Source: Lapidilactobacillus luobeiensis
Lineage (GTDB): Bacteria; Bacillota; Bacilli; Lactobacillales; Lactobacillaceae
Length of the DNA stretch: 45,937 bases
Direction of reading: 5' to 3'
Assembly (NCBI RefSeq): GCF_024345205.1
Contig: NZ_BROC01000024.1
Coordinates: forward strand, 1-45,937
The notes under the pieces: generated by a model
What the model was told of the DNA's origin: nothing
Databases searched by the model: none
Seen by the model: only the letters and a program-made list of their open reading frames with translations
Position numbers and translations under genes: made by a program
Shown: positions 39,114 to 45,937 of the stretch, piece after piece
How positions within the stretch are numbered: the first letter of the stretch is position 1
Layout of the letters: each line of letters starts with the position of its first letter

Positions 39114-40157
39114 TTACTTCCCAACTGGATCAAAAGCAAAAAACTGCCCGCCAGCGGACTTCTTCAAGCGATTCATGTAAGCAATCCCCAACCCATTTTC
39201 AGGGACACCGGCTGCCAGGATCGTTTTGATCTCAGGTCGGTCATCAAAATCCCGCAGACCGGCAAAAAGTTCTTGGGCCGCTTGTTGCAGATCATCACCT
39301 AGCGCGAAAGTCGTCACTTCAGGAACATGATAACCTGCTGCCGCTATTTGTTGTAATTGGTCATCAAAGGCCAACACGCCTAAGGACCCGGTCGCTTTTG
39401 GCAAAGTGGCCTGAACTGCTGCAACGAAATCGAGCGCCGGCGCGACGATCAGAACTTGTGCATTAGGCGCATAATGTTTGTACTTCATGCCTGGCGCTTT
39501 CGGGATCTCGTTTGCGGCAACATGATGTTGTTCGGTTTCGACCTCACCCAAGATCGGGGTCAGCGCTGACGCGGTAATATAGCCTGGCCGTAAAACTGCC
39601 GCCGGTTGTACGCTGAGATCGACCACGGTGGACTCTAAGCCGACCTTTGTGGGACCATCATCTAAGATCCCAGCGATTTTTCCGGCCAGATCGTGATAAA
39701 CATGTTGTGCGGTCGTTGGGCTGGGCTTCCCTGAAGTATTCGCTGAGGGTCCAACAATGGGGATCCCAGTTTCTTGGATCAAGGTCAGGGTCGCTTGATT
39801 ATCGGGCATGCGAAAAGCCGCAGTAGTCAGGCCGCCGGTCACGACTGCCAAGAGGCTATCTGGTCGCAGGGGTAAAATGATCGTCAACGGACCAGGCCAA
39901 AAACGCGTCATCAATTGTTGCGCTAAAGCATTAGGTCGTGCGTAGCGCCAAACCATCTCTGGTGAGGCCACATGCACGATCAAGGGGTTGTCACTAGGTC
40001 GGCCCTTGGCTAAATAAACATTTTTAACGGCGGTCTCATTATTGATCACCGCGCCTAAACCATAAACCGTTTCTGTGGGGAAGGCCACCAGCTGCCCTTG
40101 CCGCAATAGCGCTGCTGCCGCCGCGATCTTCTCGTGGTCAAAAATTTTTGTTTCCAT
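39114..40157 (-). CDS. ywlC: L-threonylcarbamoyladenylate synthase (YwlC/Sua5 type)
   Basis: This 347-residue enzyme makes threonylcarbamoyl-AMP from threonine, bicarbonate and ATP for the t6A37 modification of tRNA. The N-terminal TsaC/YrdC domain (about 5-200) has AFPTETVYGLG, KGRPSDNPLIVH and PSANTSGKPSPT. A C-terminal Sua5 domain (about 210-340) follows PGMKYKHYAPNA. The start is uncertain: ATG 40157 fits the family N-terminus and ATG 40178 lies seven codons earlier, neither with a strong ribosome site. It follows prmC on the same strand; repeat copy 3 lies directly after its stop. Confidence 0.93.
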   Translation of the reverse strand: METKIFDHEKIAAAAALLRQGQLVAFPTETVYGLGAVINNETAVKNVYLAKGRPSDNPLIVHVASPEMVWRYARPNALAQQLMTRFWPGPLTIILPLRPDSLLAVVTGGLTTAAFRMPDNQATLTLIQETGIPIVGPSANTSGKPSPTTAQHVYHDLAGKIAGILDDGPTKVGLESTVVDLSVQPAAVLRPGYITASALTPILGEVETEQHHVAANEIPKAPGMKYKHYAPNAQVLIVAPALDFVAAVQATLPKATGSLGVLAFDDQLQQIAAAGYHVPEVTTFALGDDLQQAAQELFAGLRDFDDRPEIKTILAAGVPENGLGIAYMNRLKKSAGGQFFAFDPVGK

Positions 40158-40232
40158 TATATAGTCGTCTCGTTTCATTAAATTCTAATCTATCGACTGA
40201 TTTTCTTAATCTGCCGCTAAAAAACGCCATAA

Positions 40233-41105
40233 TCATTTTAACCTAGGTGACATACTCGCCTGCGGGCCGATCTGGGCCATGCGTGGCCAACCAGCCAGAT
40301 CGCGGCGGATCACTACCGGGCGTGCTGGTTGAATCGCTTCAAAGAGTTGTTGGATCGCCGGCGCTTGTTGATAACCGAACTCTAAAAATAACGCGCCGGG
40401 CGCAGTCAAATGGGCTGAAACGTCAGCGGCGATCCGTTGATAAAGGGCCAGCCCATCATTTTCAGCATAAAGCGCCAGCGCTGGCTCAAAATGTTTGACC
40501 GAGTAATCCATCACGTTTTCCTCGTGATGACTGATATACGGTGGATTGCTGATGATCACATCAAAAGCCGGCTGCTGGGCCACTGCCGCGAACAAGTCGC
40601 CTTGAACGAAATTTACAGGCAGTTGCCAGCGCTGACCATTAGCTTGAGCTACCCGTAAAGCCTCGGTGCTAAGGTCGCTGGCCCAGATCTCCGCTTGCGG
40701 AAAACGTTGCTGTAAAGCTAAAGCGATCGCGCCACTGCCAGTGCCCAGATCCAAGATCCGCGGTTGCTGGAATCTTTCGGCAAAATCACCAGCCCACGCG
40801 ACCAATTCTTCCGTTTCTTGCCGGGGGATCAACGTTGCTGGGGTGACCTGTAATTTTAAGCCGGCAAACCAAGCGTGCCCCAACAAGTATTGTGCTGGTT
40901 CACCCGTTAATAATGCTTGGACATCTTGCTGGAATCGTTGCCAAACTGCTGGCGGCATGGGTTCCCGTTCGTGAAACGACAGGTCCGTTTTGCGCCAATC
41001 CTGACGCTCTAAAAGAACATATTCGGCGCCGTAGTCATCAAGTTTTTTTCCCTTCAGCAACAAAAAAGCCCAGTTAAGGGCCTTATAGTATGTTGGTGTT
41101 GTCAT
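40233..41105 (-). CDS. prmC: Release factor glutamine methyltransferase
   Basis: This 290-residue enzyme methylates the glutamine of the GGQ motif in peptide release factors using SAM. The SAM motif [12 protein letters not shown] (118-129) and the catalytic NPPY (187-190) are present, after an N-terminal helical domain that binds the release factor. It overlaps the end of prfA, its substrate's gene, by 23 bases, a common coupled arrangement. Confidence 0.95.
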   Translation of the reverse strand: MTTPTYYKALNWAFLLLKGKKLDDYGAEYVLLERQDWRKTDLSFHEREPMPPAVWQRFQQDVQALLTGEPAQYLLGHAWFAGLKLQVTPATLIPRQETEELVAWAGDFAERFQQPRILDLGTGSGAIALALQQRFPQAEIWASDLSTEALRVAQANGQRWQLPVNFVQGDLFAAVAQQPAFDVIISNPPYISHHEENVMDYSVKHFEPALALYAENDGLALYQRIAADVSAHLTAPGALFLEFGYQQAPAIQQLFEAIQPARPVVIRRDLAGWPRMAQIGPQASMSPRLK

Positions 41106-42180
41106 CAGTGATTTGCTCCAACTTCTTGGTCTGATCAGACACGATCAAAGCGTCGATGATCTCATCCAACTCCCCATTCATGATCCGATCCAACTTGTTC
41201 AATGACAGACCGATGCGGTGATCTGTGACCCGATTTTGGGGATAGTTATAAGTCCGGATCCGTTCCGAACGGTCACCGGTCCCCACCGCTGATTTACGGC
41301 TGGCATCATATTCACTTTGATTTTCACTTTCATAAAAATCATAGACTCGGGAGCGCAAGATCTGCATCGCCTTTTCCCGGTTTTGTTGCTGAGAACGTTG
41401 ATCCTGCATGGCGACGACGATCCCTGTTGGCAAATGGGTCATCCGGACCGCAGATGAGGTTTTGTTGATATGCTGGCCACCAGCACCTGAAGAACGGTAA
41501 ACATCGACCCGGATATCCTTGGGGTCGATCTCCAAGTCAACTGAATCATATTCTGGCATGACCGCCACCGTGGCCGTCGACGTGTGCACCCGTCCTTGAG
41601 ATTCTGTTTCCGGTACCCGTTGAACTCGGTGGGCCCCATTCTCATATTTCAGCTTGGAGTAAACATTGGTCCCCGTGATCATCGCCGCGACTTCTTTATA
41701 GCCACCAACTTCAGTCCGATTCTCATCAATGAGCTCAAATTGCCAACCTTGTCGTTCTGCGTAACGATGATACATGTTCAATAAATCGCCAGCAAAAAGA
41801 GACGCCTCATCACCACCGGCCGCGCCCCGGATCTCCATGATAATATTTTTATCGTCATTAGGGTCTGTGGGCAACATCAATAACATGATCTCGTGCTCAA
41901 GATTTTCCCGTTCTGTCGTCAATTCCGCCAATTCTTCTTTGGCCAGATCGGTCAATTCTTTATCATTGCTCTCACGGATCAGATCATTATTATCCGCGAT
42001 CTCCTTGATGACTTCTTTATAACGCTGATATTTATTGACGATCTCCGTCATTCCCGCTGATTCCTTGGACACTTCCAAGTAGCGTTTCGTATTACCGATA
42101 ACTTCCGGATCCGCCATCATTTCAGTTAATTCTTCATACCGTAACAACAGTCCATCTAACTGAGCTAGGATCTTATCCAT
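41083..42180 (-). CDS. prfA: Peptide chain release factor 1
   Basis: This 365-residue factor reads UAA and UAG stop codons and triggers peptide release. The codon-reading tripeptide PET (190-192) and the catalytic GGQ (234-236) are present, with the long N-terminal helical domain. Length is near the family norm of about 357. It lies between tdk and prmC on the same strand. Confidence 0.97.
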   Translation of the reverse strand: MDKILAQLDGLLLRYEELTEMMADPEVIGNTKRYLEVSKESAGMTEIVNKYQRYKEVIKEIADNNDLIRESNDKELTDLAKEELAELTTERENLEHEIMLLMLPTDPNDDKNIIMEIRGAAGGDEASLFAGDLLNMYHRYAERQGWQFELIDENRTEVGGYKEVAAMITGTNVYSKLKYENGAHRVQRVPETESQGRVHTSTATVAVMPEYDSVDLEIDPKDIRVDVYRSSGAGGQHINKTSSAVRMTHLPTGIVVAMQDQRSQQQNREKAMQILRSRVYDFYESENQSEYDASRKSAVGTGDRSERIRTYNYPQNRVTDHRIGLSLNKLDRIMNGELDEIIDALIVSDQTKKLEQITDDNTNIL

Positions 42181-42240
42181 TTAATCCACCTGTTCCATTC
42201 TTTCAAAAAAAACTAAAACTTACTTAGTAGCGCGACACTG

Positions 42241-42828
42241 TCAATCGAGCACATTCTGACTAAGATCAGGATGATAGTAATGTTGCCGACAAACTGGGTA
42301 ATAGGACTCGTTACCGCCGATCTGGACTTGTTCGCCGTGATAGATCGGCTGACCATCATGCACCCGAAGATTCATCGTTGCCTTCCGCGAGCAAAACCAA
42401 CAAATCGTTTTGATCTCCTCGATCTTATCCGCGTAAAGCAATAAATAACGCGAACCATCAAACAATTCGTTACGGAAATCATTTTTCAAGCCAAAAGTCA
42501 TCACAGGGATATTCAATTGATCGACCACTTGCGCCGCTTCATAAACGTGATGCTTCTCCAAAAATTGCGCCTCGTCGATCAACACACAAGCCGCGTTCGG
42601 ATTGATTGCTTTAACCGTCTCGAAAATATTCGTTTCCGGAAAGATCGGCTCAGCCTTGCGCTTCAAACCAATACGACTAGCCACATAACCGACCCCATCT
42701 CGAGAATCGATCCCACTGGTCAGAAGGATCACAGATTTATGTTCTTCCTCATAGTTGTGAGCAACTTTCAAGATCTCGATCGTCTTACCAGAGTTCATTG
42801 CGCCATAGCGAAAGAATAGCTGTGCCAT
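42241..42828 (-). CDS. tdk: Thymidine kinase
   Basis: This 195-residue type II thymidine kinase phosphorylates thymidine in the salvage pathway. The P-loop is GAMNSGKT (9-16), [11 protein letters not shown] carries the Walker B aspartate, and zinc-binding cysteines lie in CWFCSRKA and near the C-terminal [12 protein letters not shown] 42828 follows GGGAGG; a longer frame begins inside the ribosome site. It is the first gene of the run tdk-prfA-prmC-ywlC, like the order in many Firmicutes. Confidence 0.96.
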   Translation of the reverse strand: MAQLFFRYGAMNSGKTIEILKVAHNYEEEHKSVILLTSGIDSRDGVGYVASRIGLKRKAEPIFPETNIFETVKAINPNAACVLIDEAQFLEKHHVYEAAQVVDQLNIPVMTFGLKNDFRNELFDGSRYLLLYADKIEEIKTICWFCSRKATMNLRVHDGQPIYHGEQVQIGGNESYYPVCRQHYYHPDLSQNVLD

Positions 42829-42860
42829 TTGTCTACCTCCCAAAATACATTCCGCTTTTT

Positions 42861-42890
42861 AGTATAACCGATTCTCCGTCAATTGCCCAA
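42861..42890 (-). promoter_or_regulatory. Promoter of the tdk-prfA-prmC-ywlC unit
   Basis: On the minus strand TTGGGC (42885-42890), an 18-base spacer, TATACT (42861-42866), 33 bases before the tdk start. Confidence 0.55.
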
Positions 42891-43078
42891 TAAAAGTTAC
42901 GGCCTAATGCTAGTGATCCCGTTTAAATGCTGCGTCTGATCCACTGATCCCACTGTTTAAAAATCCGCAAAATCAGCGCGGTCGAAAATCCGGATCTTGA
43001 TTTGTGATCAGTCAGCACCCCAATAAAGTTCTAACAAATACGCCACCGCTTACGATCGAGGAATTTTCTAACGCATAT

Positions 43079-43108
43079 TTGTTGTGTTCCCATCAAATAT
43101 GCTAAAAT
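43079..43108 (+). promoter_or_regulatory. Promoter of murT
   Basis: TTGTTG (43079-43084), an 18-base spacer ending TGC, TAAAAT (43103-43108), an extended -10. The leader to murT is about 145 bases. In the remaining gap 42891-43078 I see nothing else to name. Confidence 0.5.
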
Positions 43109-43259
43109 AAATCCAGACTCACTTTCATCAGGTCACCAGCATGTTGGCGTCATTGCGGTACTCGTGATCACCCCAATGCTCGCGCTGGCGATCAAATAGC
43201 AAATCACCAACGCTGATCACAAAACAAATATCAACAGTTATTCTAAACGAGGTAAGAAA

Positions 43260-44603
43260 ATGTCATTAAAGACGGTTTTGGCCAAATTTCTTGGTCGCAG
43301 TAGTTACTGGTTTTTACACACTTTTCGTGGTGGTGGTAGTTCACTGCCCGGCAAGATCGCATTGAAGATCGATCCTGAATTCCTGCGCAGTTTTAGTGAG
43401 AGTTATGATGTGATCATCGTCACGGGTACTAATGGCAAGACGATGACCACTTCCCTACTCACTAAGATCCTTGAGCAGGAGTATGGTTCTATTTTGACTA
43501 ATCCTAGCGGCTCCAACATGGTCCAAGGAATCGTGACCGCCTTTCTCTCCGCCAAAAAACCGGCTGGTCGCGCACTAGCGGTCCTTGAAGTCGATGAGGC
43601 TAACGTGGCGCCGATCTGTGCGCAACTAACCCCTAAAGCATTCATTTTGACCAATATTTTTCGCGATCAAATGGATCGTTATGGCGAGATCTATACGACC
43701 TACCAAAAAATCATTGATGGGGTCAAACTAGCGCCGGAAGCGACCCTGATCGTCAATGGCGATGCTGCGATCTTTAATGATCAGAAACTACCCAATCCGG
43801 TGATCTATTATGGGTTTGCCAATGATGATCTTGACGCGGATCTGCGTGCTAGCTTCAATTCTGATGGGGTCTTATGCCCCATTTGCCAACATATCCTGCA
43901 CTATCACAGTATTACCTACGCAAATTTAGGCGACTATTTCTGTCCTAATTGCGGCTTTCAGCGACCAGAACTGACTGATCAAGTAACGGCGGTCCAAGAG
44001 CTCCGGCCTAATTTCTCCAAATTCATGATCAATGGTACACCTTTCAAGATCCATGTCGGTGGGATGTACAATATTTATAACGCCTTGGCCGCATACAGCG
44101 CGGCGACCTATTTAGGCGTAGCACCGAACGAAATCGTACAGGCGCTACGCCACGATGAACAGGTTTTTGGTCGTCAAGAGGTCATCAAACTAAATGGTAA
44201 GCACGCGACGATCATTTTAGTAAAAAATCCTGTGGGCCTGAATCAAGTCTTCGATTTGATCAAAACTGATCCGGATCCTTTCTCTCTTGGTTTTCTACTA
44301 AATGCTAATCCGGCGGATGGGCGGGATACCAGTTGGATCTGGGATGGCGAATTTGAAGAACTGCCTTTCGCCACGATTCCTGACATCCTTGTGGGCGGTG
44401 AACGTCAAGCCGACATCAAATTACGTTTCGAGGTCGCCAACGCATCTACGGCCCAGATCAAAGAAAGCCAGTCCCTAAGTGATTTTGTCACCAAGGCTGG
44501 CCAAGTCCCCAATGAGAAGATCTATATTTTGACCACCTACACAGCTATGTTAGCGCTTCGGAAACTACTCGCTGAACAAGGTGTGATCGCCGCTGGTTAT
44601 TAA
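43260..44603 (+). CDS. murT: MurT, lipid II isoglutaminyl synthase Mur-ligase subunit
   Basis: This 447-residue protein is the ATP-using half of the MurT-GatD complex that amidates the D-glutamate of lipid II. Visible are the P-loop TGTNGKT (55-61), the MurT zinc ribbon between two CPxC pairs (C206, C209, C228, C231), and a C-terminal domain with LNANPADGRDTSWIWD, which carries the key aspartate of the family. Length is normal. GAGG precedes the ATG. In most Firmicutes gatD follows at once; here the next gene is an unrelated one on the other strand, only three bases away. Confidence 0.93.
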   Translation: MSLKTVLAKFLGRSSYWFLHTFRGGGSSLPGKIALKIDPEFLRSFSESYDVIIVTGTNGKTMTTSLLTKILEQEYGSILTNPSGSNMVQGIVTAFLSAKKPAGRALAVLEVDEANVAPICAQLTPKAFILTNIFRDQMDRYGEIYTTYQKIIDGVKLAPEATLIVNGDAAIFNDQKLPNPVIYYGFANDDLDADLRASFNSDGVLCPICQHILHYHSITYANLGDYFCPNCGFQRPELTDQVTAVQELRPNFSKFMINGTPFKIHVGGMYNIYNALAAYSAATYLGVAPNEIVQALRHDEQVFGRQEVIKLNGKHATIILVKNPVGLNQVFDLIKTDPDPFSLGFLLNANPADGRDTSWIWDGEFEELPFATIPDILVGGERQADIKLRFEVANASTAQIKESQSLSDFVTKAGQVPNEKIYILTTYTAMLALRKLLAEQGVIAAGY

Positions 44604-44606
44604 TAG

Positions 44607-45614
44607 CTAAGTCCGCGGTAACTCTTGAATAAAACTCTGAACGATCACTTCGCGCTGTTGCAAGAAGCGGTCGTTTTTTTGAATGGGATGAACGCGATTG
44701 CTCAAGACGATCAACGCCTGTTGCCGCGCCAGATCCAATAGTAAAAAGGTCCCCGTAAACCCGGTATGAAACAGCAAGCGATGCCCATCACGCTGATCTT
44801 GACGCAGATCCCAAGCTAAGGAACGCCGTAAATGTTGGCGGGTCCAATCTTGACACAAACTCTGCCGCCACTGCGAACTGATCACATTGGGCAGATCCGG
44901 TCGCTGACCCAAATACCATTGGCTAAACGTGATCAAATCGGATAACGGCGCGAATAGACCTGCAGAACCACAATGTTCGCCCAATTGCCGCGCCTTAGGG
45001 TCATGAACCACCCCCTGTCGCAAACTACCCTGAGTATAGGTCGTGGGCACACAATCAATCGCGCTGGGTGTGAACGTGCTACTAAAAAGTTGTAACGGCG
45101 CTAGGACCCGCTGACTGATCACCGTCTGCACCGCAACTCCAGTGATTGCTTCAATGATCCAACCTAAATAAAGAAACCCCACATCGGTGTAAACCACTCT
45201 TCGCTCAAAAGTTGCCGTCACTGGTAAACTTAAGAGCGCTCGCTTTAACGCCACACCATCAAGTTGATCACGGTACGGGATAAAGCCATGGATCCCTGAA
45301 GTGTGGGTCAATAAATGCTGGACTTGGACCCGCCCATCTGTAAATTCTGGCAAAAAACGTTGAACAGGATCGGTCAATTTCAAGTCACCTTGTTCAACTA
45401 ATTGAAAAATGACCGTGGCGGTCCCGACCACTTTGGTCAAGCTGGCCAGATCGTAAAGTAACCCTGGCGTCAATGGTTCCGGCGTCGGCAGCCATCGCCG
45501 CTGGCCGCGGACCTCAACGCTGACATGCTGATGGTCGATCAGGGCATAGCTGATGCCTGGGACGATTTTAGCGCTGACTAATTCATTTAAGCGTTTGCTT
45601 GTTTGAGGATACAC
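44607..45614 (-). CDS. Beta-lactamase-type serine hydrolase
   Basis: This 335-residue protein of the class C beta-lactamase/esterase/DD-peptidase superfamily has the SxxK motif SLTK (S58, K61), a YTD motif in place of YxN (TDVGFLYLG), and HTGFTGT in place of KTG. No signal peptide or membrane segment is visible, so it looks cytosolic. Such proteins are often esterases or peptidases of unknown substrate. The start is GTG 45614, eight bases after GAGG. Its stop codon lies three bases from that of murT on the other strand, with no terminator between. Confidence 0.85.
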   Translation of the reverse strand: MYPQTSKRLNELVSAKIVPGISYALIDHQHVSVEVRGQRRWLPTPEPLTPGLLYDLASLTKVVGTATVIFQLVEQGDLKLTDPVQRFLPEFTDGRVQVQHLLTHTSGIHGFIPYRDQLDGVALKRALLSLPVTATFERRVVYTDVGFLYLGWIIEAITGVAVQTVISQRVLAPLQLFSSTFTPSAIDCVPTTYTQGSLRQGVVHDPKARQLGEHCGSAGLFAPLSDLITFSQWYLGQRPDLPNVISSQWRQSLCQDWTRQHLRRSLAWDLRQDQRDGHRLLFHTGFTGTFLLLDLARQQALIVLSNRVHPIQKNDRFLQQREVIVQSFIQELPRT

Positions 45615-45659
45615 TTGCTAGACCTCGTTCTTTCTTGATTTGATAGGCGGTTCTAGTTT

Positions 45660-45937
45660 AACACAAAATCATGGTGAGCTTGCTGTGCTTCTGCTCTTGC
45701 ATCTTGGCCGTCACTGCCACCGCGCGATTCAGAGGTAATTTGCTGTGACAAGTATAACGTTCTAATCTTGGCCGCGGTCTGCGTTGCGTGTGGCGGGTGA
45801 GCTCGCTGTGGGCATCACTTTGAGCTTCGCAAAGTGCGCGAATCCCAAAGCTGAGCCTTGGTCTAAGTGGCACAGCCACTAAGACCAATTTCACGGCGAT
45901 CTTACCCGCCACACTCCACTCCGCCCGCTCAACCGTT
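45660..45937. repeat. Composite structured intergenic repeat, copy 4 (right end cut by window)
   Basis: The left arm only. Outer stem: 45788-45801 with 45901-45914. Inner hairpin 45858-45888 is as in other copies. The other inner hairpin differs in sequence (CACTTTG/CAAAGTG at 45816-45836) from that of copies 1-3 (TTTTAAG ... CTTAAAA) but still pairs. The flank from about 45713 also matches copy 2. It lies upstream of the serine hydrolase gene. Confidence 0.85.

Noticed and set aside
42901-42925. Possible fragment of the 125-bp module (GCCTAATGCTAGTGAT)
   Set aside because: The match is short, needs a shift, and the hairpin parts are absent.

Overview
The window (about 46 kb) is a chromosomal segment of a low-to-mid GC Gram-positive bacterium, almost certainly a member of the Lactobacillaceae. 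Support comes from the SUF-type Fe-S operon with SufU, the atp operon followed by a DUF1146 gene, murA, mbl, an EpuA-like gene, yidD, a DUF2969 gene and rodA, the YwlC/Sua5-prmC-prfA-tdk block, and strong AGGAGG-type ribosome sites with many TTG/GTG starts. I see no rRNA, tRNA, CRISPR array or complete insertion sequence.

Layout. 1-800: right part of a large intergenic repeat (copy 1). 885-2466 (+): HAD phosphatase and a methyltransferase. 2585-4213 (-): ABC-F ATPase. 4381-10925 (-): a sortase-assembled pilus operon in the order tip adhesin (vWA), second pilin, probable backbone pilin, class C sortase. 10926-11220: a short AT-rich gap bounded by two inverted copies of a dyad site with a GA core. 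11221-11805 (+): a small serine recombinase. 11806-14714: decayed material, namely a remnant of a second tip-adhesin gene, then a two-gene ABC exporter in which both genes are frameshifted. 15024-15971 (-): an AT-rich lipoprotein gene. 16169-21807 (-): gcvH-like gene plus sufCDSUB. 22035-22922: repeat copy 2. 22954-29347 (-): two cupins, then the rodA/mbl/murA cell-shape and wall block. 29499-36007 (-): complete F1Fo ATP synthase operon. 36175-38111 (-): upp and glyA. 38222-39105: repeat copy 3. 39114-42828 (-): ywlC, prmC, prfA, tdk. 43260-44603 (+): murT, without its usual partner gatD. 44607-45614 (-): serine hydrolase. 45660-45937: start of repeat copy 4.

Most interesting. (1) The gap between the pilus operon and the recombinase looks like an invertible, phase-variable promoter segment: 20-bp inverted sites at 10978-10997 and 11136-11155 enclose about 156 bp. 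The best promoter inside it now points away from the pilus genes. (2) A family of roughly 0.9-kb composite intergenic repeats, four copies in one orientation. Each complete copy carries two divergent versions of one multi-hairpin motif. Some hairpins change sequence between copies while keeping their pairing, and a separate 125-bp palindromic module sits at two different positions inside the motif. I do not recognise this family. Both ideas rest on reading the sequence only and have not been tested by search or experiment.
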